Assembly: GCA_964410965.1 (NCBI GenBank)
Contig: CAYPIY010000010.1
Location: forward strand, 62,001 to 126,000
DNA: 64,000 nucleotides
Reading direction: 5' to 3'
From: JBBIRG01 sp964410965
GTDB taxonomy: Bacteria > CLD3 > SB21 > JBBIRG01
Shown here: positions 1-9,000 of the stretch, one piece after another
Numbering within the stretch: position 1 is the first letter of the stretch
How the letters are laid out: every line of letters begins with the position of its first letter
Notes under the pieces: generated by a model
Databases searched by the model: none
Told to the model about the DNA's origin: nothing
Seen by the model: only the letters and a program-made list of their open reading frames with translations
Made by a program: the position numbers and the translations under genes

Positions 1-30
1 TATTACAAAGGTGTGCGATAATGAACGGTA
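1..30. repeat. Dispersed 30-bp repeat, copy 1 (window edge)
   Basis: Positions 1-30 match 18002-18031 at 26 of 30 positions in the same orientation; the shared core is TGAACGGTA preceded by TATTACAA and GTGCG. The two copies bracket the AT-rich accessory region. The element may extend left of the window. I cannot tell whether it is an insertion-element end, an att-like site or a common intergenic repeat. Confidence 0.45.
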
Positions 31-242
31 TATGATATCATCAATACATCGCCGGCATTTGCTGGTTTATTTTCGCTATAATTTCAACAATTAAATTTAT
101 ACTCAATCCTTCCCGTTTATCCTGTCGTTTTGAATTTATCCTACCTATTACTTTTTTCTGAATCATGTTGGTTTTTCTGTTGACTTCCGCCATACCTTAG
201 CTTACATTATATTAACAGCGCTGAAGATAGCATCTTCGGCTT

Positions 243-284
243 GACGCCTTTCTAAACCTGGTTTAGGAAGGCGTTTTTCCTTTT
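243..284 (+). terminator. Intrinsic terminator for a gene left of the window
   Basis: The arms 244-258 and 260-274 are complementary with one G-T pair (ACGCCTT...AAACC / GGTTT...AAGGCGT), followed by a T-rich run on the plus strand at 274-284. It fits the end of a rightward transcript entering from outside the window. The rest of 31-242 shows no gene that I can support. Confidence 0.7.
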
Positions 285-287
285 ATT

Positions 288-776
288 TCATTCCCCCACC
301 GCGGCTTCCAATTTCAGTCGGTGACAACTTGTCACCGACTCATTACTTTCTCCTCTCCCACTCCTCCCAAAATTCTCTTCATCAGGATGCGCTTTGTGCA
401 CAGAAAGTATCGCTGAAATCTTGTTGATTATCGACTGACAGACGCCGTCAGGATTCTGAAATACTTCGTGATTGGTAAATCGCAGAAACTGAATGCCAAT
501 CGTTTCAATGTGTTTCTGCCGTGTTTCATCGTACTCCTTCGCGCCGTCTTTTAAATGGCTGTCTCCGTCAACTTCAATCGCTAATTTCAGCTTCGAACAA
601 TAGAAATCCAGAATATAATGATCCACGCTGTACTGCCGCAGAAACCGGTAACCGAAGATATTTTTTCTTCTCAGCGCTTGCCATAAAATTACCTCCGCGC
701 GGGTCATGTTGTTCCGCAGATAACGGCGTTTTTCTTTCATTTCGGTACGGTTGAATATTTTTGTCATATCGTTCAT
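288..776 (-). CDS. DUF559 / Vsr-like endonuclease-fold protein
   Basis: This 162-aa protein belongs to the DUF559 family, small proteins with a Vsr-like (PD-(D/E)xK-related) nuclease fold; their cellular role is mostly unknown. Visible family features are the N-terminal R-x-N-M-T-x-A-E segment (21-28), then D57-F-Y-C, and E68-V-D-G-x-x-H, which are the usual putative metal-binding acidic residues. The C-terminal ~30 residues look recruited from repeats: the DNA there contains a perfect 11-bp hairpin (316-340) and the 16-bp core shared with the repeats at 831, 2249 and 4139. The start at 776 lies just inside a palindromic element (782-830), so the second ATG at 767 is an alternative. The gene is the last of a leftward series of accessory modules. 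Confidence 0.8.
   Translation of the reverse strand: MNDMTKIFNRTEMKEKRRYLRNNMTRAEVILWQALRRKNIFGYRFLRQYSVDHYILDFYCSKLKLAIEVDGDSHLKDGAKEYDETRQKHIETIGIQFLRFTNHEVFQNPDGVCQSIINKISAILSVHKAHPDEENFGRSGRGESNESVTSCHRLKLEAAVGE
316..340. repeat. Perfect hairpin inside the DUF559 3' end
   Basis: The 11-bp arms 316-326 (AGTCGGTGACA) and 330-340 are exact inverse complements with a 3-nt spacer. The hairpin lies in the coding sequence for the last residues of the DUF559 protein. It looks like a small palindromic repeat absorbed by the reading frame rather than a terminator, since no T-run follows on the minus strand. Confidence 0.55.
353..368. repeat. 16-bp core of the module-boundary repeat (copy D)
   Basis: CTCTCCCACTCCTCCC at 353-368 is identical to the core of the longer repeats at 831, 2249 and 4139. 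Here it lies within the DUF559 coding region. Because the match is short, chance or a common low-complexity origin is possible. Confidence 0.35.
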
Positions 777-781
777 CCAGG

Positions 782-830
782 GAACCCCCCTGACGCCCCC
801 CTTTTTAAAGGGGGGAATGCAGGGGGGTTC
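782..830. mobile_element. Palindromic MITE-like element
   Basis: A 49-bp imperfect palindrome has the arms GAACCCCCCTG and CAGGGGGGTTC around a central CCCCCC-TTTTTAAA-GGGGGG. Elements of this shape are common non-autonomous or REP-like repeats in many bacterial genomes. It is inserted exactly at the end of repeat copy A (831-853) and just before the DUF559 start codon. It could also fold as a transcript-end hairpin on either strand. Confidence 0.65.
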
Positions 831-853
831 TCTCCCACTCCTCCCGGCTCATC
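831..853 (-). repeat. Module-boundary repeat, copy A (partial)
   Basis: Positions 831-853 match the first half of the 43-bp repeats at 2249-2291 and 4139-4181. Read on the minus strand it encodes MSREEWER, the same tail as in the other copies, and then runs into the palindrome at 782-830. It separates the DUF559 gene from the PIN module. Confidence 0.6.
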
Positions 854-927
854 TGAAATTCGTTACATATCAATTAAAATAATTTGCAGTTTATTATTTG
901 TAATTGTTTGCAAGCATCGCGAACACT

Positions 928-1401
928 TTACAAATTCAAAAATCCAAATTGTTCAGAACAAGGAGTAGACAAATCAATAAGCTGAAACTTCAAATGAAAC
1001 TGACTTTTTATTAAATCATATATCTTTTTCGATTTTGTATCTGACGTTAAGAACCCGTCGATTTCGGGATCAACTTCAGCTTGTGCAAACAATTTAGTAT
1101 CATTTGGAATGATTGCCCTGTTTTCTAAATTTAATAAGTCTTTATGATCAAATACAAATCTGGCTAGTTCCCCAGCCTTTACTGCATGGTCAAGATTAAA
1201 CGGTAATATTTGAATATTTTTCAAAGGAAGATTATCATAACTATCTCTGACGCAATATTCGGCTATTGAAATGGTCGAACATTTCATCGAAGTTTGATTT
1301 TGCAAAAAATATTTAAAATACGATTCGGCGTTTTTACTTAAAGGGTCGTCCTCTTTAAGTAAACGTATAAAGAAGCTTGTGTCCAGTAAAACGCTTCTCA
1401 C
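928..1401 (-). CDS. PIN-domain protein, putative ribonuclease
   Basis: This 157-aa protein has a PIN fold, normally a metal-dependent RNase and often the toxin of a toxin-antitoxin pair. The four acidic positions expected of PIN proteins are present: D7 in LLDTSFF, E48 in IAEYC, D101 in PNDTK and D121 in TSDTK. The start codon is GTG, placed directly after the TAA of the upstream 257-aa gene with no spacing, so the two are almost certainly co-transcribed and translationally coupled. The partner is not a usual DNA-binding antitoxin, so a classical VapBC system is not demonstrated. The module is bounded by repeat copies A and B. Confidence 0.75.
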   Translation of the reverse strand: MRSVLLDTSFFIRLLKEDDPLSKNAESYFKYFLQNQTSMKCSTISIAEYCVRDSYDNLPLKNIQILPFNLDHAVKAGELARFVFDHKDLLNLENRAIIPNDTKLFAQAEVDPEIDGFLTSDTKSKKIYDLIKSQFHLKFQLIDLSTPCSEQFGFLNL

Positions 1402-2175
1402 TTAATATCCCCGTATTTCATTGACCCATTGGTCAGGATCTTTGATCAATTCCAAATTCTTTTTTGCACGATTTCTTAGGCGAAAGAGATAAGATTCGTC
1501 ATAAACAGGTTCATAAGGTATTAATTCAACGAATTTAAGGCTTTGTCGGTCAATTTCGCCAGTTTGAATGTTTTGTTTCCCAACCGCACGGATACCAAAT
1601 GTTTTATAAACCGGATTTAATTCATATTGCTCAATAAATTCTTTCGTGGTTTCAATGATCACTACGCCCTGGTTATCAGTAGAAATATGAAAATTAGAGC
1701 GTCCTTTACCGCCCATATTGGTTATTTTACCGTAAAAATAAAATTCAGCATCGTTCCATACCGGTTGAATTCGGAAATAATGTGTCGATTTATTAATTTT
1801 TAATACGGAACTATTGGAAATGGATGTTGTAATGTTAAATTCATAATCCGTTTTTATAGCGATTTTTTGAAATTCTTCAAAGGCATTTGCGGTATCCGGT
1901 TCTAAGAAATCAATGGATTGTGATTCATTGATCTGCCCCAAAACCGCATTGAATCCGATGATAATCTGAAGACCCGTCAGGAAACGGTGTATAACCGAAC
2001 CTTCTTCGATCCGGTAGCTGATTGTCGGACGATCCTTTTTTTCACCCGGAAATAACATGTTCTCCATATTCTGGAGCACTGAAATGATTTCTTTAATATC
2101 ATAATTATCCGGCTCAAGCTTTATATTGCCTTTGAATCCGGTAATGCGAATTTCTATGGTTCCTTGTTTGTGCAT
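1402..2175 (-). CDS. Unknown protein coupled to a PIN protein
   Basis: I do not recognise this 257-aa protein. It is soluble, mixed alpha/beta, without a signal peptide or membrane segment. A beta-rich middle is followed by a charged C-terminal helix (about 225-250, with LRNRAKKNLE). A short hydrophobic stretch near 65-80 (HRFLTGLQIIIGFNAVLG) could be a buried helix. Its stop codon abuts the GTG start of the PIN gene. It may be the PIN partner, neutralising it or supplying specificity; that is inference from position only. Confidence 0.65.
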   Translation of the reverse strand: MHKQGTIEIRITGFKGNIKLEPDNYDIKEIISVLQNMENMLFPGEKKDRPTISYRIEEGSVIHRFLTGLQIIIGFNAVLGQINESQSIDFLEPDTANAFEEFQKIAIKTDYEFNITTSISNSSVLKINKSTHYFRIQPVWNDAEFYFYGKITNMGGKGRSNFHISTDNQGVVIIETTKEFIEQYELNPVYKTFGIRAVGKQNIQTGEIDRQSLKFVELIPYEPVYDESYLFRLRNRAKKNLELIKDPDQWVNEIRGY

Positions 2176-2248
2176 ATTTTTAATTTAATGTTAAAAGTCA
2201 AATAAGTAAAGAATAATATCACAGCAGCGTTTATTAAATACTTACCTT

Positions 2249-2291
2249 CTCCCACTCCTCCCGGCTTATCCCAAATGCCGGATCGATGATC
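2249..2291 (-). repeat. Module-boundary repeat, copy B (43 bp)
   Basis: This copy is identical to 4139-4181 except for one base. On the minus strand it encodes IIDPAFGISREEWEKV and then a stop, with no start codon upstream in frame (a TAG precedes it). It therefore reads as an orphan C-terminal tail. It lies between the C39-like gene (ends 2321) and the 257-aa gene (starts 2175). Confidence 0.75.
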
Positions 2292-2320
2292 TATGCATCA
2301 GTCAAAGAACAATCAAAATA

Positions 2321-3835
2321 TTATTTTCTGAAATTATCCACAATAGCTCTTAAATGGTGTAAATTTATATCATCAATATTTAGGTTAGTCGCTATTGTCT
2401 TAAGAAAATCGTATAAATCTTTAGAATATGGAATAACTTTAAGTAATAGATCTCCTTGCTCAATATCGGTTGCATCAAAAACCAATTCTATCTTTTTATT
2501 GTCACAATAACAAATTGTTCTCCAAATATATTTTGGTAGCCTTAATGTTAACAGATCATCCTTATTAGGTAAATTGCTATCATTGAATATCTCTGCTTTA
2601 AATTCATTGTTTGTTGAAAGAAATATTTCCCACTCTATTTGTGGTATAGCATTTTGAGTTGCATCTTTGATTAATCGATCATATTTAAAAATTGTTTTTA
2701 AAATAATATTAAAAGGAATTCTGATTTTATTATATAAAGGGATTAATAATAATTTGGGGTAAGCACGAATTTGCCCTTCTTGTTTATTTTCGTCTAACCA
2801 GGCGGTAGAAAGTGAATTGTCATTATGGATTTTGTTAGGAAGATCAAATGTCATTCTCGAAAATGGGCCAATCTGATCGTCATGAGCATATAATTTATCT
2901 ATTCTCGATGAAAATAAATAAAAATCATCATTTGAAAATTTGGAAGGTGTACTATGACCTAAACTATAACCGGTTATTGTAATAGCATGCCAACCCAAAG
3001 ATGTGTTATTGTTATTGTTATTGTTTATAAGTTCAATTCCAAATACCAAGGGTATTTTACATTTTAAATAAGCATAGATATTCGATTTAACTATTTCATA
3101 AAATCTAGCATCAACAAGATAGGGTTCTAATCCAACATTTCTGATAGCATGAGCCATTTGCTCTGATGTAAGACCTTTATTGGGAATATGTCTATTCGCA
3201 TATGGAAAATATTTTACGGCTGCCTTAGTTATTTCTACTGGTGATGGAATCATATGTTGAAATAAAATACCAGTATGTTGGAAAGCGACCCAGATAGCGC
3301 TTGATGCACAAGCCGCTACGATACTATCTTGTTCCTGATATGCAATAGAATTAACTTCTAAATTTAGACCAAATAAATTTACCTTATATTCTCTTATAAA
3401 TGGAAAATATCGTCTTCCATCGAAAGGATATGTCTTTAAACAGGTTCTGCCTATTATCGTTTCGGGTAGCGGTTTAATCACAATAAATCCTAAATAGGAA
3501 GCACCCATTGTTTCTTCATTTAGGTTTTGCTGCGATTTATTTAATATTTGAATAAAATTATCTTTAGAAAAAGAAATTGAAAAAAAATGAAGACGAACAC
3601 AATATCTTTTATATGGAATAAAACTTTTTACATAATAAGCCGCATAATCTTCTAAATAATCTTTATCGATATATTCAGATTCTACAACAATCGTCTTTGC
3701 CTGAATATATTCGAAATAGCTTTTAAAATACGTTAAATGTCTCTTGGCTTCTATTATATAGGCGGATGATAAACTATGTTGTTCGAATAATTTAGCTAGA
3801 TTATCTATAGAATAATTCTGTACATCATAATTCAT
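2321..3835 (-). CDS. Papain/C39-like fold protein, putative cysteine peptidase
   Basis: This 504-aa protein is without a recognised name. Residues about 165-330 carry the pattern of a papain-like/C39-like fold: Cys176 in AACASSAIW at the start of a helix, a hydrophobic strand IPLVFGIEL (261-269), His283 in GWHAITITGY, and an acidic DD at 319-320 in YAHDDQIGPF, matching Cys-His-Asp order. This suggests a peptidase or acyltransferase, but activity is inference. The flanking N-terminal ~160 and C-terminal ~170 residues are unassigned. A run of seven Asn (271-277), coded by alternating AAC/AAT, lies just before the catalytic His. The start is 1 nt after the stop of the 60-aa gene, so both are one unit. 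No signal peptide is seen, so it acts in the cytoplasm. Confidence 0.6.
   Translation of the reverse strand: MNYDVQNYSIDNLAKLFEQHSLSSAYIIEAKRHLTYFKSYFEYIQAKTIVVESEYIDKDYLEDYAAYYVKSFIPYKRYCVRLHFFSISFSKDNFIQILNKSQQNLNEETMGASYLGFIVIKPLPETIIGRTCLKTYPFDGRRYFPFIREYKVNLFGLNLEVNSIAYQEQDSIVAACASSAIWVAFQHTGILFQHMIPSPVEITKAAVKYFPYANRHIPNKGLTSEQMAHAIRNVGLEPYLVDARFYEIVKSNIYAYLKCKIPLVFGIELINNNNNNNTSLGWHAITITGYSLGHSTPSKFSNDDFYLFSSRIDKLYAHDDQIGPFSRMTFDLPNKIHNDNSLSTAWLDENKQEGQIRAYPKLLLIPLYNKIRIPFNIILKTIFKYDRLIKDATQNAIPQIEWEIFLSTNNEFKAEIFNDSNLPNKDDLLTLRLPKYIWRTICYCDNKKIELVFDATDIEQGDLLLKVIPYSKDLYDFLKTIATNLNIDDINLHHLRAIVDNFRK
3003..3027. repeat. AAC/AAT microsatellite coding poly-Asn
   Basis: A six-base period (TTATTG on the plus strand) runs for about four units and encodes seven consecutive Asn in the C39-like protein. 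Slippage by whole units would change the loop length without a frameshift. Confidence 0.6.
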
Positions 3836-3836
3836 A

Positions 3837-4019
3837 TTAACATGTAAACGGTTCTTTTAGAATTTCGGGTTTAACTAATAACATTTCTGAAATGGTTTTT
3901 TCAGAATTTGATTTTAATTGCTGGCCATCCTTAACTTTTTGTTTTCCGGCATCTGATTGCAGCCATTCTTCGATTTTTTTTAAATTTTCTTCTGTAGAGA
4001 GTTTTTTATCTTCATTCAT
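3837..4019 (-). CDS. Small charged protein, partner of the C39-like gene
   Basis: This 60-aa protein is not a recognised family. It is highly charged, probably helical in the first ~40 residues (TEENLKKIEEWLQSD), and ends in Cys (EPFTC). The gene sits 1 nt before the C39-like start codon, and the pair is enclosed by repeat copies B and C. A small soluble protein preceding a peptidase-fold protein could be its inhibitor, adaptor or substrate; the terminal Cys and EPF tail make a peptide-precursor role possible. None of this is shown by sequence alone. Confidence 0.55.
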   Translation of the reverse strand: MNEDKKLSTEENLKKIEEWLQSDAGKQKVKDGQQLKSNSEKTISEMLLVKPEILKEPFTC

Positions 4020-4138
4020 AATTATATAATCCTTAAAATATTATTTAAAATCCTTATTATAATACCCATTATTTTAATGTTTTTTTTTAATACCATCAAC
4101 AGAAATAATAAATATTTAATATTGATTTACTTCACCCG

Positions 4139-4181
4139 CTCCCACTCCTCCCGGCTCATCCCAAATGCCGGATCGATGATC
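4139..4181 (-). repeat. Module-boundary repeat, copy C (43 bp)
   Basis: This 43-bp copy differs from copy B by one base. On the minus strand the codons after an ATG at 4181-4183 read MIIDPAFGMSREEWERVK and then stop. It lies between the AAA ATPase gene (ends 4233) and the 60-aa gene (starts 4019). The remainder of the 4020-4232 gap is AT-rich with nothing recognised. Confidence 0.75.
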
Positions 4182-4232
4182 ATATGTTTTTATACAAAAT
4201 TCTAACATATTGAGAAAAAATATTCTTAAATA

Positions 4233-6095
4233 TTATTTTTCCGCTTTATCCCTTAGACTTATATAGGCATCTGATTCTTTTATATAATAAACGCTTGCAA
4301 AGTCAGGTTCTTCAACTATACTATGATTAGTTCGTTGCAAGAACGATAAAATATTTCTATAAATTTCACTTATTTTAAGGTTATTTTGTTTTTCATTTTT
4401 TGTTTTTTGATCATCAATTGGTTCGACGCCATTTATTTCTTTCCAACATCGTTTTGATGATGCCAAAGGATCTGAAATAAAGTGAGTTGGTTGGCCGCTT
4501 TTCTTAATGGACCATAAATGACCTCTTAAATATATTTCATAACAATATAATGTTTCTGTATCAATTTTTATCCGGAGTAAAATCGTTTCCCCTTCAACAG
4601 CTAATGCTTTTGCAGATTTGAAATTTAATTTACCTAGTTTCTCTAAAGTATTAATTACTGATGTAATTTCTAATTTATATATTTGTACAGAAATATCATA
4701 ATGAGATAAAGGATTCATCAATGATTTGATATAAATTGTAATATCATTGAATACAGTTGAATCCTCAGTTATGTCTGCAAGGAATTTTGTTACTTGACAT
4801 ACCTGAGTAGCAAGTCTTTCCGCATCAAGCCCATCATTGGATTTATATAATATATCTGGAAATCTATCGCGAATTGATTCTTCAACTGCTTTCCTAAGAT
4901 AATTGGCGCTTGCAGGATAATCATGATTTTTAAAATACCATGATGCTTTTGCCAAATTGCTTTCAGATTTGTGTATATTCGGTTTTTCAAACTCTATTTT
5001 TTTCCCATCTTGAGAGTCTATAAAGTATAAATCCGAATACATTTCATACGAAATCCATTTATTAAATGCGTTAATCTCAAACCATCGCTTCGCATGTTCA
5101 AACCATGCTCTATCGTAAGTTGTAATAAATATCTGCCAATCCTTAAACTCGTTTTCTAAAATATTTAGTAATGGCATTCGATTACCCATATCCAGGCCAA
5201 TAAAAATGTCATCAAGAAATAAAATCTTAAATGGAGTTTGTGAAGGGTTAGTTTTAATAGCAGTAAAATATAATGCTATAGCTAAGGCTGATAGACGAGC
5301 TTCATTGATAGTATTTTGATGTGAATCGTGTTTAATTTCGTATAATTTAACTCTAGGATAAATTGAAATATCTCTTTCAAGTCTAATTCCTTGTTGACTA
5401 TTCAAGTCAAGAATGACTTCTAAATTTTGATTGAAATAATGAAGAATTTTTCTTAATTCTGAATTAATTTGATCTATAATTATTTGAAAATATTTTATAA
5501 ACTGATCAACGCTGTTATTGTATTTATTTAAACTGGTTCTAATTTTATCTTCAGCAATCTTTCGTGGTAATTCATGAGCGTCAAGTTTCTTTTCAATACC
5601 AGATACAATTTCATTAATTGGTATATTTACAGATGTCCATAATTCACCAAGAGTAGTGCTGTCATGAATTATGTGATTCTTTAATATACTCTTCACAAAA
5701 AGATCAAATAAATTAATATCGGACTCATCATCATCGCTTAGATAAGTTTTTAACAATTCACGATATGATAAAAAACTATTAAGTTTCGATGCGTTTTTTA
5801 CAAAATCACTGACAATAACTGTCTTTATTTCATCAAATCTTTCTTTAGCGCCATTCTCAAACTCAATTTCAACAAAGCCCGCATTTATATCGGTTGAAGC
5901 CATGTGCTTTGAGAAATCAATCTGTGAAACTGAAGAATCTACGAAATCCTTAACTGCTTTATATAACGATGTTTTACCGCTACCATTCTCCCCATAAATC
6001 AACAGATTTTTACTATCGACATTGATTAAATACTCATTATCTGACCCATCGTAAAACGCCCTGTAATCATGAAGTTTGATGGACTTGATTTTCAT
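4233..6095 (-). CDS. RecF/SMC-like AAA ATPase of the defence-type operon
   Basis: This 620-aa ABC-class ATPase starts with the RecF-like MKIKSIKLHDYRAF, then Walker A GENGSGKT (35-42). A signature-like ARLSALAIALYF precedes Walker B ILFLDDIFIGLD (about 289-300) and an H-loop-like ITTYDRAWF. The inter-motif region is short, so there is no long SMC coiled coil. The C-terminal ~230 residues lie outside the ATPase; a segment ASWYFKNHDYPASANYLRKA resembles helical HEPN/DUF4145-like segments, but this is a weak resemblance. It starts 2 nt after the methyltransferase stop, so it is operonic with it. AAA proteins of this class often gate nucleases in phage-defence systems. A role in target sensing or DNA translocation is inferred. 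Confidence 0.75.
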   Translation of the reverse strand: MKIKSIKLHDYRAFYDGSDNEYLINVDSKNLLIYGENGSGKTSLYKAVKDFVDSSVSQIDFSKHMASTDINAGFVEIEFENGAKERFDEIKTVIVSDFVKNASKLNSFLSYRELLKTYLSDDDESDINLFDLFVKSILKNHIIHDSTTLGELWTSVNIPINEIVSGIEKKLDAHELPRKIAEDKIRTSLNKYNNSVDQFIKYFQIIIDQINSELRKILHYFNQNLEVILDLNSQQGIRLERDISIYPRVKLYEIKHDSHQNTINEARLSALAIALYFTAIKTNPSQTPFKILFLDDIFIGLDMGNRMPLLNILENEFKDWQIFITTYDRAWFEHAKRWFEINAFNKWISYEMYSDLYFIDSQDGKKIEFEKPNIHKSESNLAKASWYFKNHDYPASANYLRKAVEESIRDRFPDILYKSNDGLDAERLATQVCQVTKFLADITEDSTVFNDITIYIKSLMNPLSHYDISVQIYKLEITSVINTLEKLGKLNFKSAKALAVEGETILLRIKIDTETLYCYEIYLRGHLWSIKKSGQPTHFISDPLASSKRCWKEINGVEPIDDQKTKNEKQNNLKISEIYRNILSFLQRTNHSIVEEPDFASVYYIKESDAYISLRDKAEK

Positions 6096-6097
6096 GA

Positions 6098-9000
6098 TTA
6101 TTCCTCTTTTACCGTACGCTCGATTTCGCGTATCTCATCAATACTATCCATAAAGAATAATGAGTTTCTTATCGGATGTCCTTTATCATAAATATTGCGA
6201 TAAATATCTCGGATTAATGTTGTTTTCTTTTCTATAGAATCCTCCGGACTAAAAGCCGGTAATTGCTTGACATGCTTAATGATCTCACGACCGGATAATT
6301 CTATTAAGTCATTAAAATATAATTCATACACCATTCCATTAATGATTTGCTCAAAATAGGAAGATATTTTAAGCGCATCACTTTGATCTTTTTGATTCCT
6401 TATATGTAGAATATAATCAACAATTTTAACAAAGGGCTCCTGTTCAGATGGAGATAATTCCGGTATGGGTACCTTCTCAACGTATTGCTTGGTATATCTT
6501 TTCCTGCCTCCGGCAATCTTAGCTGTTTCCTGGAAGAAGAAATAATCGGAAATCGTTGAATTCAGAACGGCCAAAATATATTTGAGATTGTCTCCGGTCA
6601 TAAAGTAAGCCGAATTTGTTAAAAACATGCCCGATTCATCATAAGCATAATTAGCTCTGTCTGATATTTCAAGCCAAACAATTTTTGGTTTTTCAAAATC
6701 CATTAAAAACGTACAATTTCTAAGATTAGTCCAGTGATCCCCTTTATCTTGCCTTGTTACAAGCTGTTCCTTGTATTTTAAAAGGTGCTTATATATAGCT
6801 GGATAATTTTTAGGAACATCTATCCGATTTAAACCAATTTCTTTAACTCCATTATGAGAATTTATTATATACCAATTTTCAAAGTGATAAGAATACCTCT
6901 TAATATCTTTACCCCTTAGAAGCGGTTTAATTATTTCTTCGCTCTTTTTATCTTCATTTATTAAACGATTTTTAGTTTCCTCATCGATATGAAACGCTTC
7001 ATTTAATCCAGAAGTAATTCCACGAAAGAACTCAATATTCCATGTTTTTGTTTGTTCATATACAGAAAGCGGTTTGCCAATATTCTTCATTCGATCTAAA
7101 ATATTTCCGCGTAACTCATTTACAATCTGCCAGGTATTATCCGTCAAATCCTTAAGGGCAATGGCGTTTGCTTTAAAATAAACTTCAACATCTTCATTAT
7201 TTTTAAAAAAATCTTCCGGCACTAACAATCCCTTTGTTTTGTTGTCGTTCGGAGAGTTTTGTACGATTAGAATATTGACGAATACGGTGGCTTCTTCAAA
7301 TATTTTAACTTTTCCAAAATCAATAAGGACCAATGGATTTGTTTCTTCGGCAAAAAATCTTCTTATGTTTTTACCATAATTAGCCGTCATCCATTTGTTA
7401 GAAGTGATAAATGTAAGAATTCCTTTGTCCCGCAAAAGACTCAAACCCTGTTCATAAAAGAGACAATAAATATCGGCTGTACGAACGAACGTTTTAAAAC
7501 GTTGTCTTTCTAATTCTTTAACATCATTTGATAATTGTTGAATTTGTCCATAAGGCGGATTTCCAATAACAACATCAAAACCGTTGTTTTCAGTAAAAAC
7601 ATCTGGAAAATTTAGTTCAAAAAGAAAATACGGCTTAATGTTTTTGTTGCGTAACTTCTCAAGTTCGGCAATCTGATCCGATTTGCCATTCTCCGTCAAA
7701 CTTGTAACTATTAGTTCCCATTCAAGATTTTCTATTTCGGTTCTGAGATCTTTTTTTATTTCTTTATCAGAAGTGTTGAAAAACTCATTATGAAGGCTTT
7801 TAAGTTTGTCAGCGATATTTGCTGCGCTTGCGTCCGGATCAAATAATTTATAACTAATATTCGGTTCTTCGACTTTAATTATTTTGGACAATAAATCGTT
7901 ATATTCTTTTAATTCTTTATCTAAGATTGCCTTTTCAATTCCTTTAAATTTATTTTTATTGTTCAGATCAATGACTTTACGTTCAATTTCTTTTATTTTT
8001 TGTTTCGTTTTATCAATCTTGATTTGTTTCTTATTTATTGTCTTTGAGGTCAAAAGACTTTCATCGATTAGTTTAATCCCTTCATACGTTTCCAGCAAAG
8101 AATTACCTTGCATAAATTTAAAATCAAGATTCGGCAAAGCGTCGATACCAAAATTACCGGATTTTTTATCGCCTTTATAATCTTCCTCGACAATCAACGA
8201 GAGCCACGCCCGAAGCCGCGCGATCTCTACCGCCATCGGCATTATATCCACGCCGTATATGTTATTGGAAAGGATTTCTTTTTTCAAAGCATACGTATTG
8301 GGATAAAGACCAACTAATTCCCGTAACGTGATTAATTTATGCAATACGCCCATCGGGAATGCGCCGGAACCGCACGCCGGATCAAGTATTTTAATTTTCT
8401 TAAGCGCTTCATCGGCTTCCTGCTTGCGTTTATTCAGCTTTTCCGGCCAAACCTGTTTAGATGAAAATGCTGTTTCTAATTCGTCAGGCTGTACATTCAA
8501 TTTCCCAGCCAGATAGGTTTTAAGGCTTTCATTGACCATATAATCGACGATTTCACGCGGGGTATAAAACGCACCGAATGATTTACGTTCATTCGCGAAT
8601 TTCTCCGTCTCGGGATTCTGACTCGCCAAAAGATTTTCAAATATACGCCCTAACATTTCCGGATCCACCGCGACCTGCTGGTATGTACTGCTGCTTTCAT
8701 CAACCGTGAAATCAAAATTCTCCAAAACTTCCACAAAGCTCAATAGCCAATGATCTAACGAAAGATTCCGAAATAGTTTGTCATCCTCGCTTTCATCAAA
8801 TAAACCGCCGTTTAAATAGGGAATCTTATCAAATAATTTATTCTGAGTATTGCCGTTTCGTTCCGGAATTCTCGTGTTAAGCGTGTCAAAAAACAATTTT
8901 AATAATATCTGATGATAATAATCTTCGGTCTGCCTGATCATTTGACTTTGAATTAATTCGGGTGGAACAATTCCTTTCTCTTTTAAAAACCAGCAGAATA

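Noticed and set aside
31..242. Short reading frames in the left edge and other AT-rich gaps
   Set aside because: No RBS, no recognisable protein features and low codon quality.
928..2175. Calling the PIN pair a VapBC toxin-antitoxin
   Set aside because: The partner is 257 aa with no DNA-binding fold visible, unlike VapB antitoxins.
2249..4181. Integron attC sites at the module boundaries
   Set aside because: The repeats carry no GTTRRRY/RYYYAAC core pair and instead read as protein-coding tails, and no integrase is in the window.
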